Both the position numbers and the translations under genes were made by a program. Of a stretch of DNA of 64,000 bases, positions 19,691 through 31,308 are shown piece by piece (within the stretch, counting starts at the first letter, position 1; each line of letters opens with the position of its first letter). A model generated the notes under the pieces. It searched no databases, was not told the DNA's origin, and was given only the letters and a program-made list of their open reading frames with translations. This DNA is from Adiantum capillus-veneris. Lineage: Eukaryota > Streptophyta > Polypodiopsida > Polypodiales > Pteridaceae. Location: positions 98,118,036-98,182,035 of the forward strand of contig CM043947.1 of assembly GCA_014529385.2 (NCBI GenBank), read 5' to 3'.

Positions 19691-21830
19691 ATCACCATGG
19701 AATGGCATCACAGAGAAAATCTATGAACAAATAAACATCTCAAGCGTAGAAAAAATAATATCATAAAAAAATATAATGAAACAATATCGTGACATCACAA
19801 AATGATCATCTCATTATAAAATCAACATGAGACAATGTCATGGCATAATAAAGCAAATCCATAAAACAATAATCAATTCAATCATAATAAATTATAATGG
19901 AAAAGCACCAAGGCATCACTCTTTCATTCATAAAAACAATCATCATGCATGGATTAACACCATGCTACATGAATCATTGAAATTATAAGAAATCATTAAA
20001 AAATAACTAGAAGGAATAAAAACTATCTAGATCATAAGGAATCATTATGAAAGAACTTCACGGTATTATAAAATAAATCCATAGAATAATAAACATAATA
20101 AATTATCATGAAACGATATCATGAAATCACAAAATGGTCATTTTAATAATTACAAATGAACTTAAAATTAAAGAAAAACATGGTATAATGAATTGACTTC
20201 ATGGAATAATAATTTTTTCAATTTTAATAAATCATCATGGAAAAATATCACCGTATTAAAATGACTCTATCTAACAAAAAACGATCTCAATTATACTAAG
20301 TCATCCATGAAACAATGCTATGGAACAAAAAAACATCTCAATAAGAAAACGATCAGTATCATCATGAAAAGGTATCATCTTATCATGGAACAACTTGATC
20401 CACGAAATAATAAACTTCTTACCAACAAATAATCAATACAAATGACTTCCAATCATTATGAAAGCATAGCATGTCTCATGGAACAACTCCATGAAATAAT
20501 AACTATCGCAATACAAAAATGATAATGAAAACACACCATGGCATCATGGAACAACTCTATAAATGGATAACCATCTTAGTAACAAATGATGAGTATCAAC
20601 AACTTTTAATAACCATGAAAATAGATCATGACATTATGGAATAGCTCTATGTAAGAATAATCATCTCAATTAAAATCGACATGTACGAACGATTTGTAAT
20701 CAACATGAAAATTCATCATGACCTCATGAATCAACTCCATGGAATAATAATAATCTTGATGATAAACAATCAATATCAATGACTTCTAATCATAAAAACA
20801 TATCATGTCAAATCATGAACCAACCCTATAAAAGAATAATTGTCTCAGTGATGAATGATCAGTACGAACTATTTCTAATCATCGTGGAAACACATCATGG
20901 CATCATGCAAAAACTCCATGGAAGAATAATCATCTCAATGAAAAATGATCAATACGAACGATATATAATCATCAAGAAAATGTATTGTGGCATTATGGAA
21001 CAACTCTATAAAGCAATAATCATGTCAGTAATGAACGACTAGTACGAACAAGCTCTAATCACCATGAAAACGTATCATGGCATCACAAAATAACTCTATG
21101 GAAGAATAACCATATCAATAAAATGAACAATTTCTAATCATCATGGAGACACATAATGACATCATATATGGAACAACTTCATGGAATAATAACATTATCA
21201 ATAAAATAAACGATCAGTATGAATGATTTATAATCATCATGGAAACACATCATAGCAACATGAAACAACTCAAAAAAATAATAACCATATAAATAATAAA
21301 AAGATCAATATGAATGACTTCTGGTCATCATGAAAACCCATCATGGCATCATGGAACAACTCCACGAAAGAATAACTATATCAATAACAAAAAATCAATA
21401 CGAATGACTTTTAATCATTAAGAAAACATATCATGGCATTATGGAAAAACTCTATGGAATAATAATCATATCAATAAAATGAACGATCAGTATGAACGAT
21501 TTTTCATCATTGTATCATCGCATCATGAAACAACTCCATGGAATAATATTCATCTCAACATTAAACGATCAATACAAACGACTTGTAATCATCATGGAAA
21601 CGCATCATGGTATCATGGAATAACTCCATGATATAATAATCATCTTAATAGAAAACAATCAATACGAACAACTTGTAATCATAATGGAAACTCATTATGG
21701 CATCATGAAAAAAATTCCATAGAATAATAATCATCTCAATAATGTGATTAGTATGAACGACGCATAATTATCACATGAAAACATAAATCTCAATAACAAA
21801 CGATCATAAGAAATGATGATAAGTAAAAAT
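19690..21830. repeat. Diverged tandem array, ~90-bp unit, roughly two dozen copies
   Basis: The unit runs ATCATCATGGAAACACATC, ATGGCATCATGGAACAACTC, CATGGAATAATAATCATCTC, AATAAAAAACGATCAGTACG, AACGACTTCTA. The best-preserved stretch (about 20780-21680) repeats close to every 90 bp. Because 90 is a multiple of three, one frame (20779-21042) stays open across three units and repeats a 30-residue pattern. That frame has no other support as a gene. Units toward 19.7 kb are more diverged and irregular. It may be an expanded leader or 3' repeat of the surrounding copia family. Confidence 0.8.
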
Positions 21831-22302
21831 CATAAGTTGTTTATATTTTAGTTGAAAGTAAATTGTTAAAATATATCTCTTAGATAAATCATTAAAATTA
21901 TAACTCTTTAACATCTATATGTAAAGAATTGATATGCATTAATAAACTATAATGATCTGATATGAGTTATCGATGATACCAAATCATTAAAATTGTAACT
22001 CTTTGATTTTTAAATCTATTTATTTTTAAAAAAAAGAGAAAACAAATCATCAAAATATAACTCTTTGATAAATTATCAAAAACATACTCATTGGCATTCA
22101 CAAAGAAGATAGATAATGCAAATCATGAAAGCATAAGTATCAATATCGACTAAAGATTATAAAATAAATCATCAAATCATAAGTATTTGAGATGTAACTA
22201 CATAAATCGTTGAAACATAACACATCAATATTCATACAAAAGTAAATAAAAAAAATTATCCAAACATAATTCTTTAATATGAATTTTTTAGTACAACACA
22301 TA

Positions 22303-22335
<33 letters not shown>
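21831..22335. repeat. AT-rich tail of the array ending in a (TA)n microsatellite
   Basis: Short degenerate repeats around AAATCATYAAAATATAACTC, TTTGAT run to about 22270. A (TA)n run of about 30 bp at 22303-22335 follows and forms the left edge of the 1.7-kb repeat copy B. No gene is seen. Confidence 0.55.
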
Positions 22336-22338
<3 letters not shown>

Positions 22339-24036
22339 TTTGATCTTTATCATAAATCATACACAGTCGAAACAAAAAACAAAATAAAAATATTTTAAGA
22401 GATATGACTTTGATGTAACGCGATCTACATGTATCAAAATATGTGTGATATATATAAAGAGTACGTTTAGAGATCAATCAATTTATCTACTTCATTCAGT
22501 ATATGAATCGAATTAAAGGCGATGTAAATGCAGTATGCTTAACTTTTAATCTATTTCTTTGACATAAATTGCATTGCATATGATCCAAAAAAAAAAGTTA
22601 AGAATTATGTAGCAAGAAGAATTGAAAACATTGTAATTTCAATACGCTTTACTTTTACTCTAGTTTTTTTTACACAAATCAAATTGCATATCATCCATGA
22701 AAAGTAAATTCAAGATTCATGCAATAAAAAACTCAACACACATCAATATAGAAATCTAAATAAATACAACATAATTAACTCTTGATCTAAGTGCTTTTAT
22801 GCCAATTGAATTGAGTATAATGCATGAAAGGTAAATCAAATAATCATAACAAGAAGCTTAACACAAATAGATTCAAAAATATAAAAGCTCATACCTTTCG
22901 ATGATTTCAATTGAAAATAGTTATAACTTTTTAAAGAAATTACTTCTAGTGCAAAATTTAATAAATTTGTCATGGCCAACATCTTTGGAACGCCTCAAAA
23001 CCTTAAGAACGACTCTTCAAGCATTAAAATCCGAGTTTCGAGCAGAAACTTATGATGATTTTATGTTTTGCTGAATTATAGTTTTTTGTTGCGTGGAGCC
23101 CTGCGAGGCAAAAAAAGCTCTATTTTTGTGAGAAAAAAACAATCACGCTCTGATACCATGTTGAGAAGGTAGAGAAAGAGAAGAACAGAGAGATGATACG
23201 CAGAGAGTGCAACCCCAATGTGTATAGAATACGCACAGAAGATGGTATATATATATAGAGGGAACCCAGGGCTATATTTAGAGTAGCTTCACATATAAGC
23301 TCAACAGGTGGCCCCAAACGAGCACCTTTATTTTTGGCTTGACCCTTGCATAAAACATATGAAACATCAATTGTTCTTTGGAAAACTGTAAACAAAAAAA
23401 TAAACAATAGAATTTGAATATAACTTACCTTGACTATTTATAGTACAAAAGACCAACTATTTAAAAAAGTTACAAATAAGATGGTATTTTCGTTTAGTTG
23501 TGTATACATATGCTCATAAAGTTATCCTTGAGACACATTGGGACTTTAAGAGAGGAATACAAATATTTTTTTATATCTCCAAGTCCTCCTCCTCCTTGTC
23601 CACAGACACATACATTTGATCGCTTGACTCTACATTAATCAAAACCAAATTAAAAAAATAAAAAACCAAAAACATCTGAAATAATATGATTTTTCTAGAC
23701 TTATCGTCTGTAGAGATCCAACTGTTGAGTCAAATTGCTCCCAAGGGAAGTGATGGTTCTCCAACAACCATCGGCGAGTTTCAATCTATGTGTGTCTCTC
23801 TCGAAACTTGACCATCTCTCTTGTTGGTCGACTTAGAGTGATACTTTTCTAAGCTAGCAATAACAAAAGCAATTCATTAACTAAAACCTTTTTTGAACCC
23901 ATTTACATAATTTAATTAAACTTATATATTTGTCCTTTCAAGCTGCTTTGCCTTCGAAACCATAGTGTGTGGGAGTTTGTCTGGCGCGAGCTTTACGTTG
24001 TTCTTTCTACAATGAGTCCATTGCATCTTGTTCGCG
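22330..24036 (-). repeat. 1.7-kb direct repeat, copy B (copia LTR/leader unit)
   Basis: Same orientation and structure as 12045-13755, with scattered single-base differences. It carries a 148-bp minus-strand LTR (23159-23306) and its TGGTATCAGAGC primer site (23147-23158). Its right edge joins a copia gag gene at about 24036, where GTTCGCGTGACGG resembles the undisturbed gag text CGCGACGG, a possible microhomology junction. Confidence 0.7.
23147..23306 (-). mobile_element. Short copia LTR (148 bp) with initiator-Met primer site, copy B
   Basis: Minus strand TGTTGAGC...CTTCTCAACA then TGGTATCAGAGC, matching 12863-13022 almost exactly. It is probably a 5' LTR whose coding part is missing. Confidence 0.7.
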
Positions 24037-24809
24037 TGACGGCCACCTCTGCGGTTTCCTCGTTGAAATGGACGCCTTCGAGCATAAAAAGAACGTTCCA
24101 TCTGTTGTGACTCAGTCTCCTCTTGTGAAATCATAGCTATATCGTGACCAGCATTCCGACGTTCTTGACGTTGAGAGTATTCAATTAAAGACATGCAAGC
24201 TTGGTCGAAATCAAGACCATCTTTATTAGAGAGAATAGTAACAATGTTATCATAAGAAGATTCCTTCACCGTATCAAGGAGAAGTGTAATCAGTTGCTTT
24301 TGTGGAACAGGATCACCGGCAGCAGCAAGTTGATTAATAATAGATTTGAAAGACTCAATATGTCCCGTCATGGCAGTACCAACTTCATATTGTAACTTGT
24401 TAAGCAACCCTCTCAAATAAAGTATTTCTGTAACAGATTTCTTCTGAAAGTTTGCAATAAGGTACTTCCATACGTCATGGGAAGTAGGCAGTTCATACAT
24501 ATCAAGCAAAAGGGAATCAGTAAGAGCAGAAAGAATATACCGACGAGCTGCTTTATCACGTCGTTGCCAATCCGTATAGGCAACATTCCAATCTTCAAAT
24601 ATAGGTCCTTCAGTGATAAGCACGTTATCATTATCCGTATCAACAGGCTGAGGCGGACAAACACGATTTCCAAGAACAACATCGGAGAGTTCATCGCCTT
24701 CAAGAATTAACAATGTCTTTGCTTTCCAGCCTGGAAATCCTTGACCTTGGAAAGGAGGAACAGAACGTTGGCCAGAAGGAAAGCCGTTGACGAGAATATT
24801 CATAGCCAT
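24037..24809 (-). pseudogene. Copia gag (UBN2-type), truncated at 3' end
   Basis: From the ATG at 24809 (MAMNILVNGFPSGQRSVPPF) an uninterrupted frame of about 258 codons runs to the junction near 24037. It has the copia gag line WKAKTLLILEGDELSDVVLG and then RRDKAARRYILSALTDSLL and DVWKYLIANFQKKSV, ending in the basic RRPFQRGNRRGGR that precedes the zinc knuckle in the intact copy at 40456. The frame then runs on for about 39 codons into foreign DNA, so the knuckle and all of pol are lost. Unlike the 40.5-kb copy it has no internal stop. Gag packages the element RNA into virus-like particles. Confidence 0.85.
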
Positions 24810-25563
24810 ATCTTGTTGCGAGAAGACGTATAAGATAAGATCGCAGAATCTGCACACCATATATGGTGAAGGCCGCAATTGAGAATGAGAGAGATATGAG
24901 TACTGCGTTCTGTCAACGATAAACGTAAGAAGGATGCTCAAGGAACGTCCAAAGATGTGAGAGACGCACCCAAAAAAGACAGGGTAAAGGAGACGTTAAT
25001 AATAAACGAGTCCTCAAAATAGAGTGGTGTGAGACGCAAGATTGACGGCCACAATACGAATATCAAAAAGCTAAATCTTCTCGAAAAAGTTAACGCCAAA
25101 ATAAGAAAAACGATCGCGGACGCTTCACGAAGAAGTAGGACGAAGAAAGCTGCGTCAAGCTCTATTGCAGTAAAAACAGCATAACTTTCTGCTGCGAACT
25201 CCGATTGACGCAAACCTAGAACTCAAATCGAAGAGCTCGAGGAGACGAACAAGTTTTGGATGAAAAGTGCCATTGCGGTATGCTCCATTGCGCTTTTCTC
25301 GTTTCTCTAAATTTTGAGCAGAACAGCAAGAAAAATTGAGATGAAGTTCAGGGTGTCATTAACAAGAAAACGTAATCAACGATTAGATTGATTATAAATA
25401 AACGCCACATAAAACACTAATCATATTCTTCTTAACACAAAACAACCACAGTTAACAAGAATCAACGCTCAAAAATAAAATTTGTAACAATTTTGAATCT
25501 TACATGCGAATCGCATACACATACTGTTGTCACCATGAATTGAATCGGCGCGTGATCGTTACC
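24810..25563 (-). mobile_element. Leader between primer site and gag of the minus-strand copia
   Basis: Homologous to 39698-40455 of the plus-strand copia. Frames upstream of the gag ATG (for example 24938-25213) mirror frames in the other copy but lack their own evidence. No tandem repeats are present, unlike the related leader at 15.6-16.8 kb. Confidence 0.6.
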
Positions 25564-25716
25564 GCTCTGATACCATGTTGAGATGTAGAGAGAAAGAGAG
25601 AGAGACGAGACAAGAGACACACCATATACGCTCCCCAAGACTGATTCATATTGAGGACAAGATACAAATATAGGTGAGACCAAGTTCAGTAGAGTGAGCC
25701 ATATATAGCTCCAACA
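25564..25716 (-). mobile_element. 5' LTR (141 bp) and primer site of the minus-strand copia
   Basis: Minus strand: TGTTGGAGCTATATATGG ... ACATCTCAACA (plus 25576-25716), followed by TGGTATCAGAGC (plus 25564-25575). It closely matches the LTRs at 39544-39686 and 44879-45021, so all three belong to one family. Confidence 0.85.
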
Positions 25717-26162
25717 CCTAAAGAAAATATATTATAGAATAGAAAAAAGCATACAATCAATTACAAAGATAAAAACAAGAAAAAACTACAATATGGTTAC
25801 GGCATATGAGTACTCTACCTTTGGGGCACAACCTTGTGCATAATCATATTCATTGTAGGTGATATCCTCTCCTTGTGCATTTTCTTTGGTCATTCTCTCA
25901 AGGATCTACTCAGGGTTGATGAGATCTAGAAGTATAAGGTGTTGAGGGATGGAGGGTGCCTTCCTATGTCCATGAGCTTGCTTCCATGCTTCCCTCTCTT
26001 GCAAACACATTGCCTTTATCATTGTCACTTGGTCATAACGTTTCATTGAGGATGCAAAAATTATTGACTACTTGGAGTTGATCCATATCCATGTTAATTA
26101 ATTTTCATTTTCACTTGGCAAGTGTAAATTCATTCTTGTATCCTCCTCATCTGACCACATAT
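25717..26162 (-). pseudogene. CACTA transposase fragment, part downstream of DUF4218
   Basis: On the minus strand 26110-25795 reads REAWKQAHGHRKAPSIPQHL, ERMTKENAQGEDITY and EYDYAQGCAPKVEYSYA, matching 4230-4445 on the plus strand. A stop (PE*ILERM) and frame changes break it. The text continues past 26162 on the other side of a 7.7-kb LTR element, at 33912-34260, so the two blocks were one gene piece before that insertion. Confidence 0.7.
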
Positions 26163-28763
26163 TGATATCCGTTTTTCGGCTTTCCATAATTGCCATAGTA
26201 AGCTACCTCACCCTATTAAATCACTCAAACATTTTGGCTATCCCTACCATTTCACTGTATATAGGTGGGTGTCAGTTAGGGGACTTTTCCCATATCTTCT
26301 TAAAAACCCTTAATTAGCTAGTCACTAGGCTAGTTGAGCCAAAAAAATAAAAAATAATAAAAATTATAAGTATATTATGGCCCATTTGTGTGTAAATATT
26401 TCATTGTATATAGAGCCTAAATAAAAGGATTTTTCATAATTATTTTGGTATTTATTTAAACATTTCTACCTATGGTGTGTTATTTATGCTATGTATAGTG
26501 ACTCACCATTACCATATTTTTTCTTACCATCTTGCATACTCTTTATTCCATATAAAAATAATTTCATGCAAGCTTCTCTTATTTTTGGTGTAACTCCATC
26601 CCAACAAAAATCCAAAAAAACTAGTTTATTTATGTGTATAGTTTCTCACTATTGTCATTTTTTCCTTCCTACATCTATTCTCTATTACTCTTATAAATTA
26701 GACAACCAAAAATATTCATCTTTTTATGGTAGACTTATAATGAGAGAGATTTATTTTGATCCCTTTATATTTTTTCCACCTATATTATTTATATTTGACA
26801 TGCACATATTTTTTTAGACCCCTCAATATTTGATTTTATTAGTTGTACTATTCACTTATATCATGATTTCAATAATATCTTCAATTATAGACCTACCAAA
26901 TAAGGTCAAGGGTATGTGGCATGCATGCATGCACCATGGGGAGCTCACTCTTGGAGGTATTCAAAAGAATCATCCAAAGAAGGACCTCACAAGGACCTTG
27001 TGCAGTGGAAAAAACAGTCGGTTTTGCTGAATTTTTAAAGATCACATGCTCCCCGAATTTGAAAAGGTACTACAAACAAAAGTTGTAGCTCGTGAGCTGA
27101 ACTTTCATCTCAATTTTTTTTCATATTTTTTTGAGGTACGAGATGTGAGCTATGATTTTATTGGTGGACCCCAGTTTGCCCATGCTATGCAGCTACACTC
27201 CCTCTTCCACTTTATCGTTTTCCTCTTTCACACACACTCCTTCCTCTCCTTCCCACTCCCAAACCTGCAACTCCCATGTCCTAATTCACCCTCTTCACCA
27301 TTGCCACCTTTCTCACACCTCCATAGCCTTCATCCTCCATTTCTACACCCTAGGTGTCCCCCTTTCTCTCTACATATATGTCCATATTACCATACTCTCT
27401 TCATCTTTGTAAAGAAGTTCAAAAAATCAGCAAAAATCCAAGGTTAACCTCTGCAAATGAAGGCTTTATCATGAATTTTCCAAGGTTTGAAGATAACGTA
27501 GCTTCATCGACACGCGTTACTTCGCCATGCTGACCGCTTCTTCTACCGGTGCTATAAAGAGGTGAATGTCAACTTCTCCAAGCTTCAACCTTGCTTTACA
27601 AGCTTATCCCTTCTCTAAATTTTCTCATCATATATCTCACCATTTGGTGAATGATTTTGTAAATATTTTTTAGTGATAATTACAAACTACTAACCACTAA
27701 CCTTATTGTAAAATGCACCCTCTACTAGAGTAGGCACTCCCAAATTATTCACTCCATCCTCTCTCTTTTTATCCTCAATAATTCTCTTCCCTTGAGCCCA
27801 CCTCCATGTGACTCAAAGGACAAGAGAGACCCACCCTCATTAAAAAACAATAAAAATATGCATAATCTTTTATTCCTTCAAATAAAATTGATTAGACCTA
27901 ATCCAAATCGGGGCTTCTAAAACCTATAAATAGAGCCCTTATCTCCCTTGTAAATCATCCCATGATCACACTACACCACACCATTCTCAATACATAACAC
28001 ACCACTCTTCAAGCCTAGTTGTGTAGAGTGTGTGCATTGTGAGTGCTCTATTCCATCACTAGACATAGGTGCATGGAGAAGCTTGAAGTTAGTTATGCCA
28101 TCTAGAGGAGTTGAGTGATACTATACTCTGCAATCACACTTGTAGCCTACTCTTGTACATAAATAAGATTCATAGTTTTGGGTGCAATTGTATGCTACAA
28201 CTGCAACTCTTCTCTCCAAATTGACTTGATAAGTTGGCGCATTAGGTGGTTGAAGGTATATTGTCCTTGAAGTTTGTTGTGCCATTTCATGCTTGGTGGT
28301 TTGAGGGCTTGTTGAATTGTTTGCCTAAAAGGTCAATTGTAAGAGGGTGCTCGGTGAGAGGGCTCCCGTGACCCTAAGACAATTTGTGTATTGGCAACAA
28401 GGTCAAGTTTTGTGTTGTCTCTCTATTTCTCATCAAGCTTTGTGTGCATCTAGTCTTTAAGGCTAAGACTGAGTTTCTCAAGTTGATTTGTGCTCTTTCT
28501 CTCTCTCTGGCGTGGTGAATGTTTGTGTTTGGTGTGTGTGGCTATCTTGCATTCCCCTCTCTTTGTGCGTTTGAGTACAAGGAGATATCACGTGCGTCCT
28601 AGTTCGTATCTACAACTAGGTGGTGCCCCTTTTCTTGTTTGGTTTCTGGCTGTGGGTTGTTGTTGTCTCTGATTGTGCTTGCCCCAGCCCCAATTGAGCA
28701 GTACAGGAGCCTCGAAGGGTGTTTAGAGGTCGCTCTTCTTGTTGCCGGCCCCGGACCGCGTAA
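26163..28763 (+). mobile_element. 5' LTR (2.6 kb) of a gag-only LTR retrotransposon
   Basis: Starts TGATATCCG and ends near ...CCCCGGACCGC, matching 31309-33911 throughout. In the first 300 bases I compared, about eight differ. It contains a TATA box at 27925-27933, which places U3 at about 26163-27950 and R-U5 after it. The 60-108-codon frames that occur in both LTRs are by-products of LTR identity. A putative primer site, TGGTGCCCCCACGG, starts at 28767; I cannot assign its tRNA. Confidence 0.85.
27925..27933 (+). promoter_or_regulatory. TATA box in the 5' LTR
   Basis: TATAAATAG, preceded by CTAAAACC and followed about 45 bp later by CACACTACACCACACC, a plausible plant start region. It is duplicated at 33073-33081 in the 3' LTR. 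Confidence 0.6.
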
Positions 28764-29076
28764 AATTGGTGCCCCCACGGAGGTATGACTTTGTGCTTAT
28801 TGTTGTTGTATTGCATGAATGCTTGAATTTTAGCATAATCAAGTAGATTATATGAATCATGAAAACTTGTATGACCGAGTTTAATTTCAAGGTGACAAAA
28901 ATTGATCTAGAATATGGTTTGGATTAGCATAACATAAGAGAGGGAAAAAAAAAATTCACATAAGAATCTAGAATTCATGTTGAAAGACCTTTCAAAACTT
29001 TGTGTAGTTAGTTGATGTCATGAGAGAAAATGATTGTTTGGAACTAATCTTTGTGTGGTTTTAGCATTGAGAGACT

Positions 29077-31218
29077 ATGACATGCTATACCTTTGATGAT
29101 ATCCCAATCTTCTTCGGAAATCTAGAAGAAGATGTTGATGATTTTCTTGCCTATTTTAGAATGGTTTGTCGTATCCTTGGTAAAAGGGATGACATTGAAA
29201 AAGGGGATTTTCTATTGCTATGCCTTAGAGGCAATGATGAGCAATGGTTTTGGAGTATGTCTTCTCAGATTGAAGATGGGTATACCCAAATTTCCAAAGC
29301 TTTGAAGACCAGATTCTCTAAATTTCCAACAACGGAGAAAGCATGGGCTTCATTAGGGAGACTTCAACAACATGGTGAAGACTACTATGCTTATGAGGAT
29401 ATTTTTTCTCGTCAATGGGGAGGATGTCAGTTTAGTTCTACATTTCCAGATTATGTAAAAATGGAGCAATTTATTTCGGGTTTGTCTCCTTTCCTAAAGA
29501 CTAAGGCTACTTGTAGTGGACCCTCTACCTTTGAAGAAGCGGTCACTATTTCCCAAAGGAAGTTTCACAAGTACTTCTACATCAAAAATGGTTTCCATCA
29601 TGCTGGAAGAACCAACCATCATGAAAGTGTTTCTATCAAGGAGTCATCTCCTTTGCCATACTTGTCTCCTTCTACTCCGACAAATGTTGAAAAAGTTACT
29701 TACATGCCAACTGATTATTCAAGTGCTAAAGTGTGTGGCCAAGATTCAAATGTGGAATCTCTTTCTTCTACCTTTATCACAAGCATGCAAAAATCGACAC
29801 AAGATATCTCGAATGGCATTGATGCTTCAATAATGGATACATCCAACCTTTTGGCAGAGGATCAATTTCTAGTCCGAGAAGACGAAGCTTTTGTGCAACA
29901 TGACTCTATGGAGAATGAAGACCTTGAAGGTAACCTTGATCTTATGGAATGTTCTGAGAGTGTATCTTGTCTAAAAGAAAAGAGTGAAGAAGAATATGAA
30001 ATCATAGGTGGGGAGATCATAGACCACATTGATCATAAAGAGATGATTGTGTACATGGAATGCCAAGTGCAAAACAAAGTAGAAGAGTGTGAGTTGAATC
30101 CATGTGAGGATAATCTTCAAGAAGTGTTTGAGGATGTTGAAAAGCATTGGTATGACCCATGTATGTTAAGCATGGAGGAACCTATCATGCAAGGAGCCAA
30201 AGTTTTCACAAAATCAAACAGTAATCCATCAACCTTTGAGGTGGTACAATGTGAGGAGTTACAACCTTGCCAAAGGGGGGGCTTAGAAGGGGATGAAGAA
30301 CATGGGAGAGTAGTAAAAAATAAAATCATAAAAGGAAACTGTCAGAAGGGTATCATTCTCTCCAATGGTGTTTTAGTGGGTGGCTCTTCATTCATGGGAC
30401 AATCTCTTAGCAAGAAAATCCAAACTTTTGAAGCCCCAATCATCTTCACATTGGGTTTCACCTCTCCAAAGTCAACTTCTCCTCTCTTCACATATACCTT
30501 TGATCGGGGGCACCATACCTTCTTAAGTGGAGGGGGACATGAATACTTGGTGATGAACGGATGTTTCCAAACCTTCTTCATTTGGTTCTTTGGTGTATGG
30601 AGGTCGCACATTATGATGCTTCTGGTCTTCATCATAGATGAAAAACTTGTTGATTGCTACATGTGGATATTTTATCAATCAGTACCAAAATCTATTCTCT
30701 TCCAATGTGTTGGAAGCAATAGAAACCTTCGTCTATTATCTACTTATGTGGTAAACTATTTGCAATATCTTTCAATAGCAGTTGGAATCATGGATCAAGC
30801 TTTCCTAAATCATGAAGGTCATAGAATTTTTGACTTGATTAGCCTACCCAGGTTGAATGAATTTTATGAGCTACAGTTCAGGAATTTGCTCATACAAGCT
30901 CTTCAAGATCGTAGCAGATACATCAACTTTACACAGGAGGAAGTGCAACCAATCCTTTATATCACATTCATAGTGATAGATGCAATGATGGACAACAATA
31001 GAATCTACAAGTTTCTTCAACCGAAATCAGTAAGTGATTCCATACCATACATCTCTCTTTGGGAAAGATATTTTAAGATCTTTGATCCTGGGGGGTGCTT
31101 ATGGAAACTTTCTCAATGGAGGAGGTTTCCTCAGTCACTTCATCCTGTTATTGACTCTGAGAACCTTTCATATAACACAAGGTTTTTTAATCATACAACA
31201 AAGGTTCTTCAAAGATGA
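29077..31218 (+). CDS. Intact 713-residue gag-like protein of a polymerase-less LTR element
   Basis: An uninterrupted frame from ATG 29077 to TGA 31216-31218. Residues about 1-165 look like a retrotransposon capsid: FFGNLEEDVDDFLAYFRMVC, then LLLCLRGNDEQWFW, ALKTRFSKFPTTEKAW and FISGLSPFLKTKATCSGPST. Residues about 230-420 are acidic and low in motifs. Residues about 497-522 form a hydrophobic, Trp/Phe-rich segment that could span a membrane. The rest (RLNEFYELQFRNLL, KIFDPGGCLWKL) is unrecognised. No zinc knuckle, protease, RT or integrase is present. The frame fills the space between the primer site and the polypurine tract. An open frame this long in a non-autonomous element suggests recent origin or retained function. 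Assembly in trans with a related element is inference. Confidence 0.75.
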   Translation: MTCYTFDDIPIFFGNLEEDVDDFLAYFRMVCRILGKRDDIEKGDFLLLCLRGNDEQWFWSMSSQIEDGYTQISKALKTRFSKFPTTEKAWASLGRLQQHGEDYYAYEDIFSRQWGGCQFSSTFPDYVKMEQFISGLSPFLKTKATCSGPSTFEEAVTISQRKFHKYFYIKNGFHHAGRTNHHESVSIKESSPLPYLSPSTPTNVEKVTYMPTDYSSAKVCGQDSNVESLSSTFITSMQKSTQDISNGIDASIMDTSNLLAEDQFLVREDEAFVQHDSMENEDLEGNLDLMECSESVSCLKEKSEEEYEIIGGEIIDHIDHKEMIVYMECQVQNKVEECELNPCEDNLQEVFEDVEKHWYDPCMLSMEEPIMQGAKVFTKSNSNPSTFEVVQCEELQPCQRGGLEGDEEHGRVVKNKIIKGNCQKGIILSNGVLVGGSSFMGQSLSKKIQTFEAPIIFTLGFTSPKSTSPLFTYTFDRGHHTFLSGGGHEYLVMNGCFQTFFIWFFGVWRSHIMMLLVFIIDEKLVDCYMWIFYQSVPKSILFQCVGSNRNLRLLSTYVVNYLQYLSIAVGIMDQAFLNHEGHRIFDLISLPRLNEFYELQFRNLLIQALQDRSRYINFTQEEVQPILYITFIVIDAMMDNNRIYKFLQPKSVSDSIPYISLWERYFKIFDPGGCLWKLSQWRRFPQSLHPVIDSENLSYNTRFFNHTTKVLQR

Positions 31219-31294
31219 GAGCAGACAAAGACAGACGTTACACAATCTACATGTTGTATGGTTAGATAAATGGTACATGAATGTACCAATATCT

Positions 31295-31308
31295 AAGGGG
31301 GGGGGCAA
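31295..31308 (+). other. Polypurine tract before the 3' LTR
   Basis: AAGGGGGGGGGCAA directly precedes TGATAGCCG, the start of the 3' LTR. A similar GGGTGGGCAA precedes TGATGATAG at 46151, suggesting that the two LTR families are related. Confidence 0.75.

Noticed and set aside
15180-21830. CRISPR-like array from the regular short repeats
   Set aside because: Plant nuclear context, diverged units with no constant repeat and unique spacer pattern, no cas genes.
22330-24036. The 1.7-kb repeats as LTRs of one 12-kb retrotransposon
   Set aside because: No TG...CA ends, no target duplication, and a complete short LTR with its own primer site sits inside each copy.
26491-26817. 108-codon frame repeated at 31637-31963, and the 60-, 66- and 86-codon frames shared by the same two regions
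   Set aside because: Their conservation only reflects that both lie in the two LTRs of one element; no family features.
29077-31218. Envelope-type function for the 713-residue protein because of its hydrophobic segment
   Set aside because: A single hydrophobic stretch inside a gag-like frame is not enough; no signal peptide, cleavage site or second membrane segment is evident.
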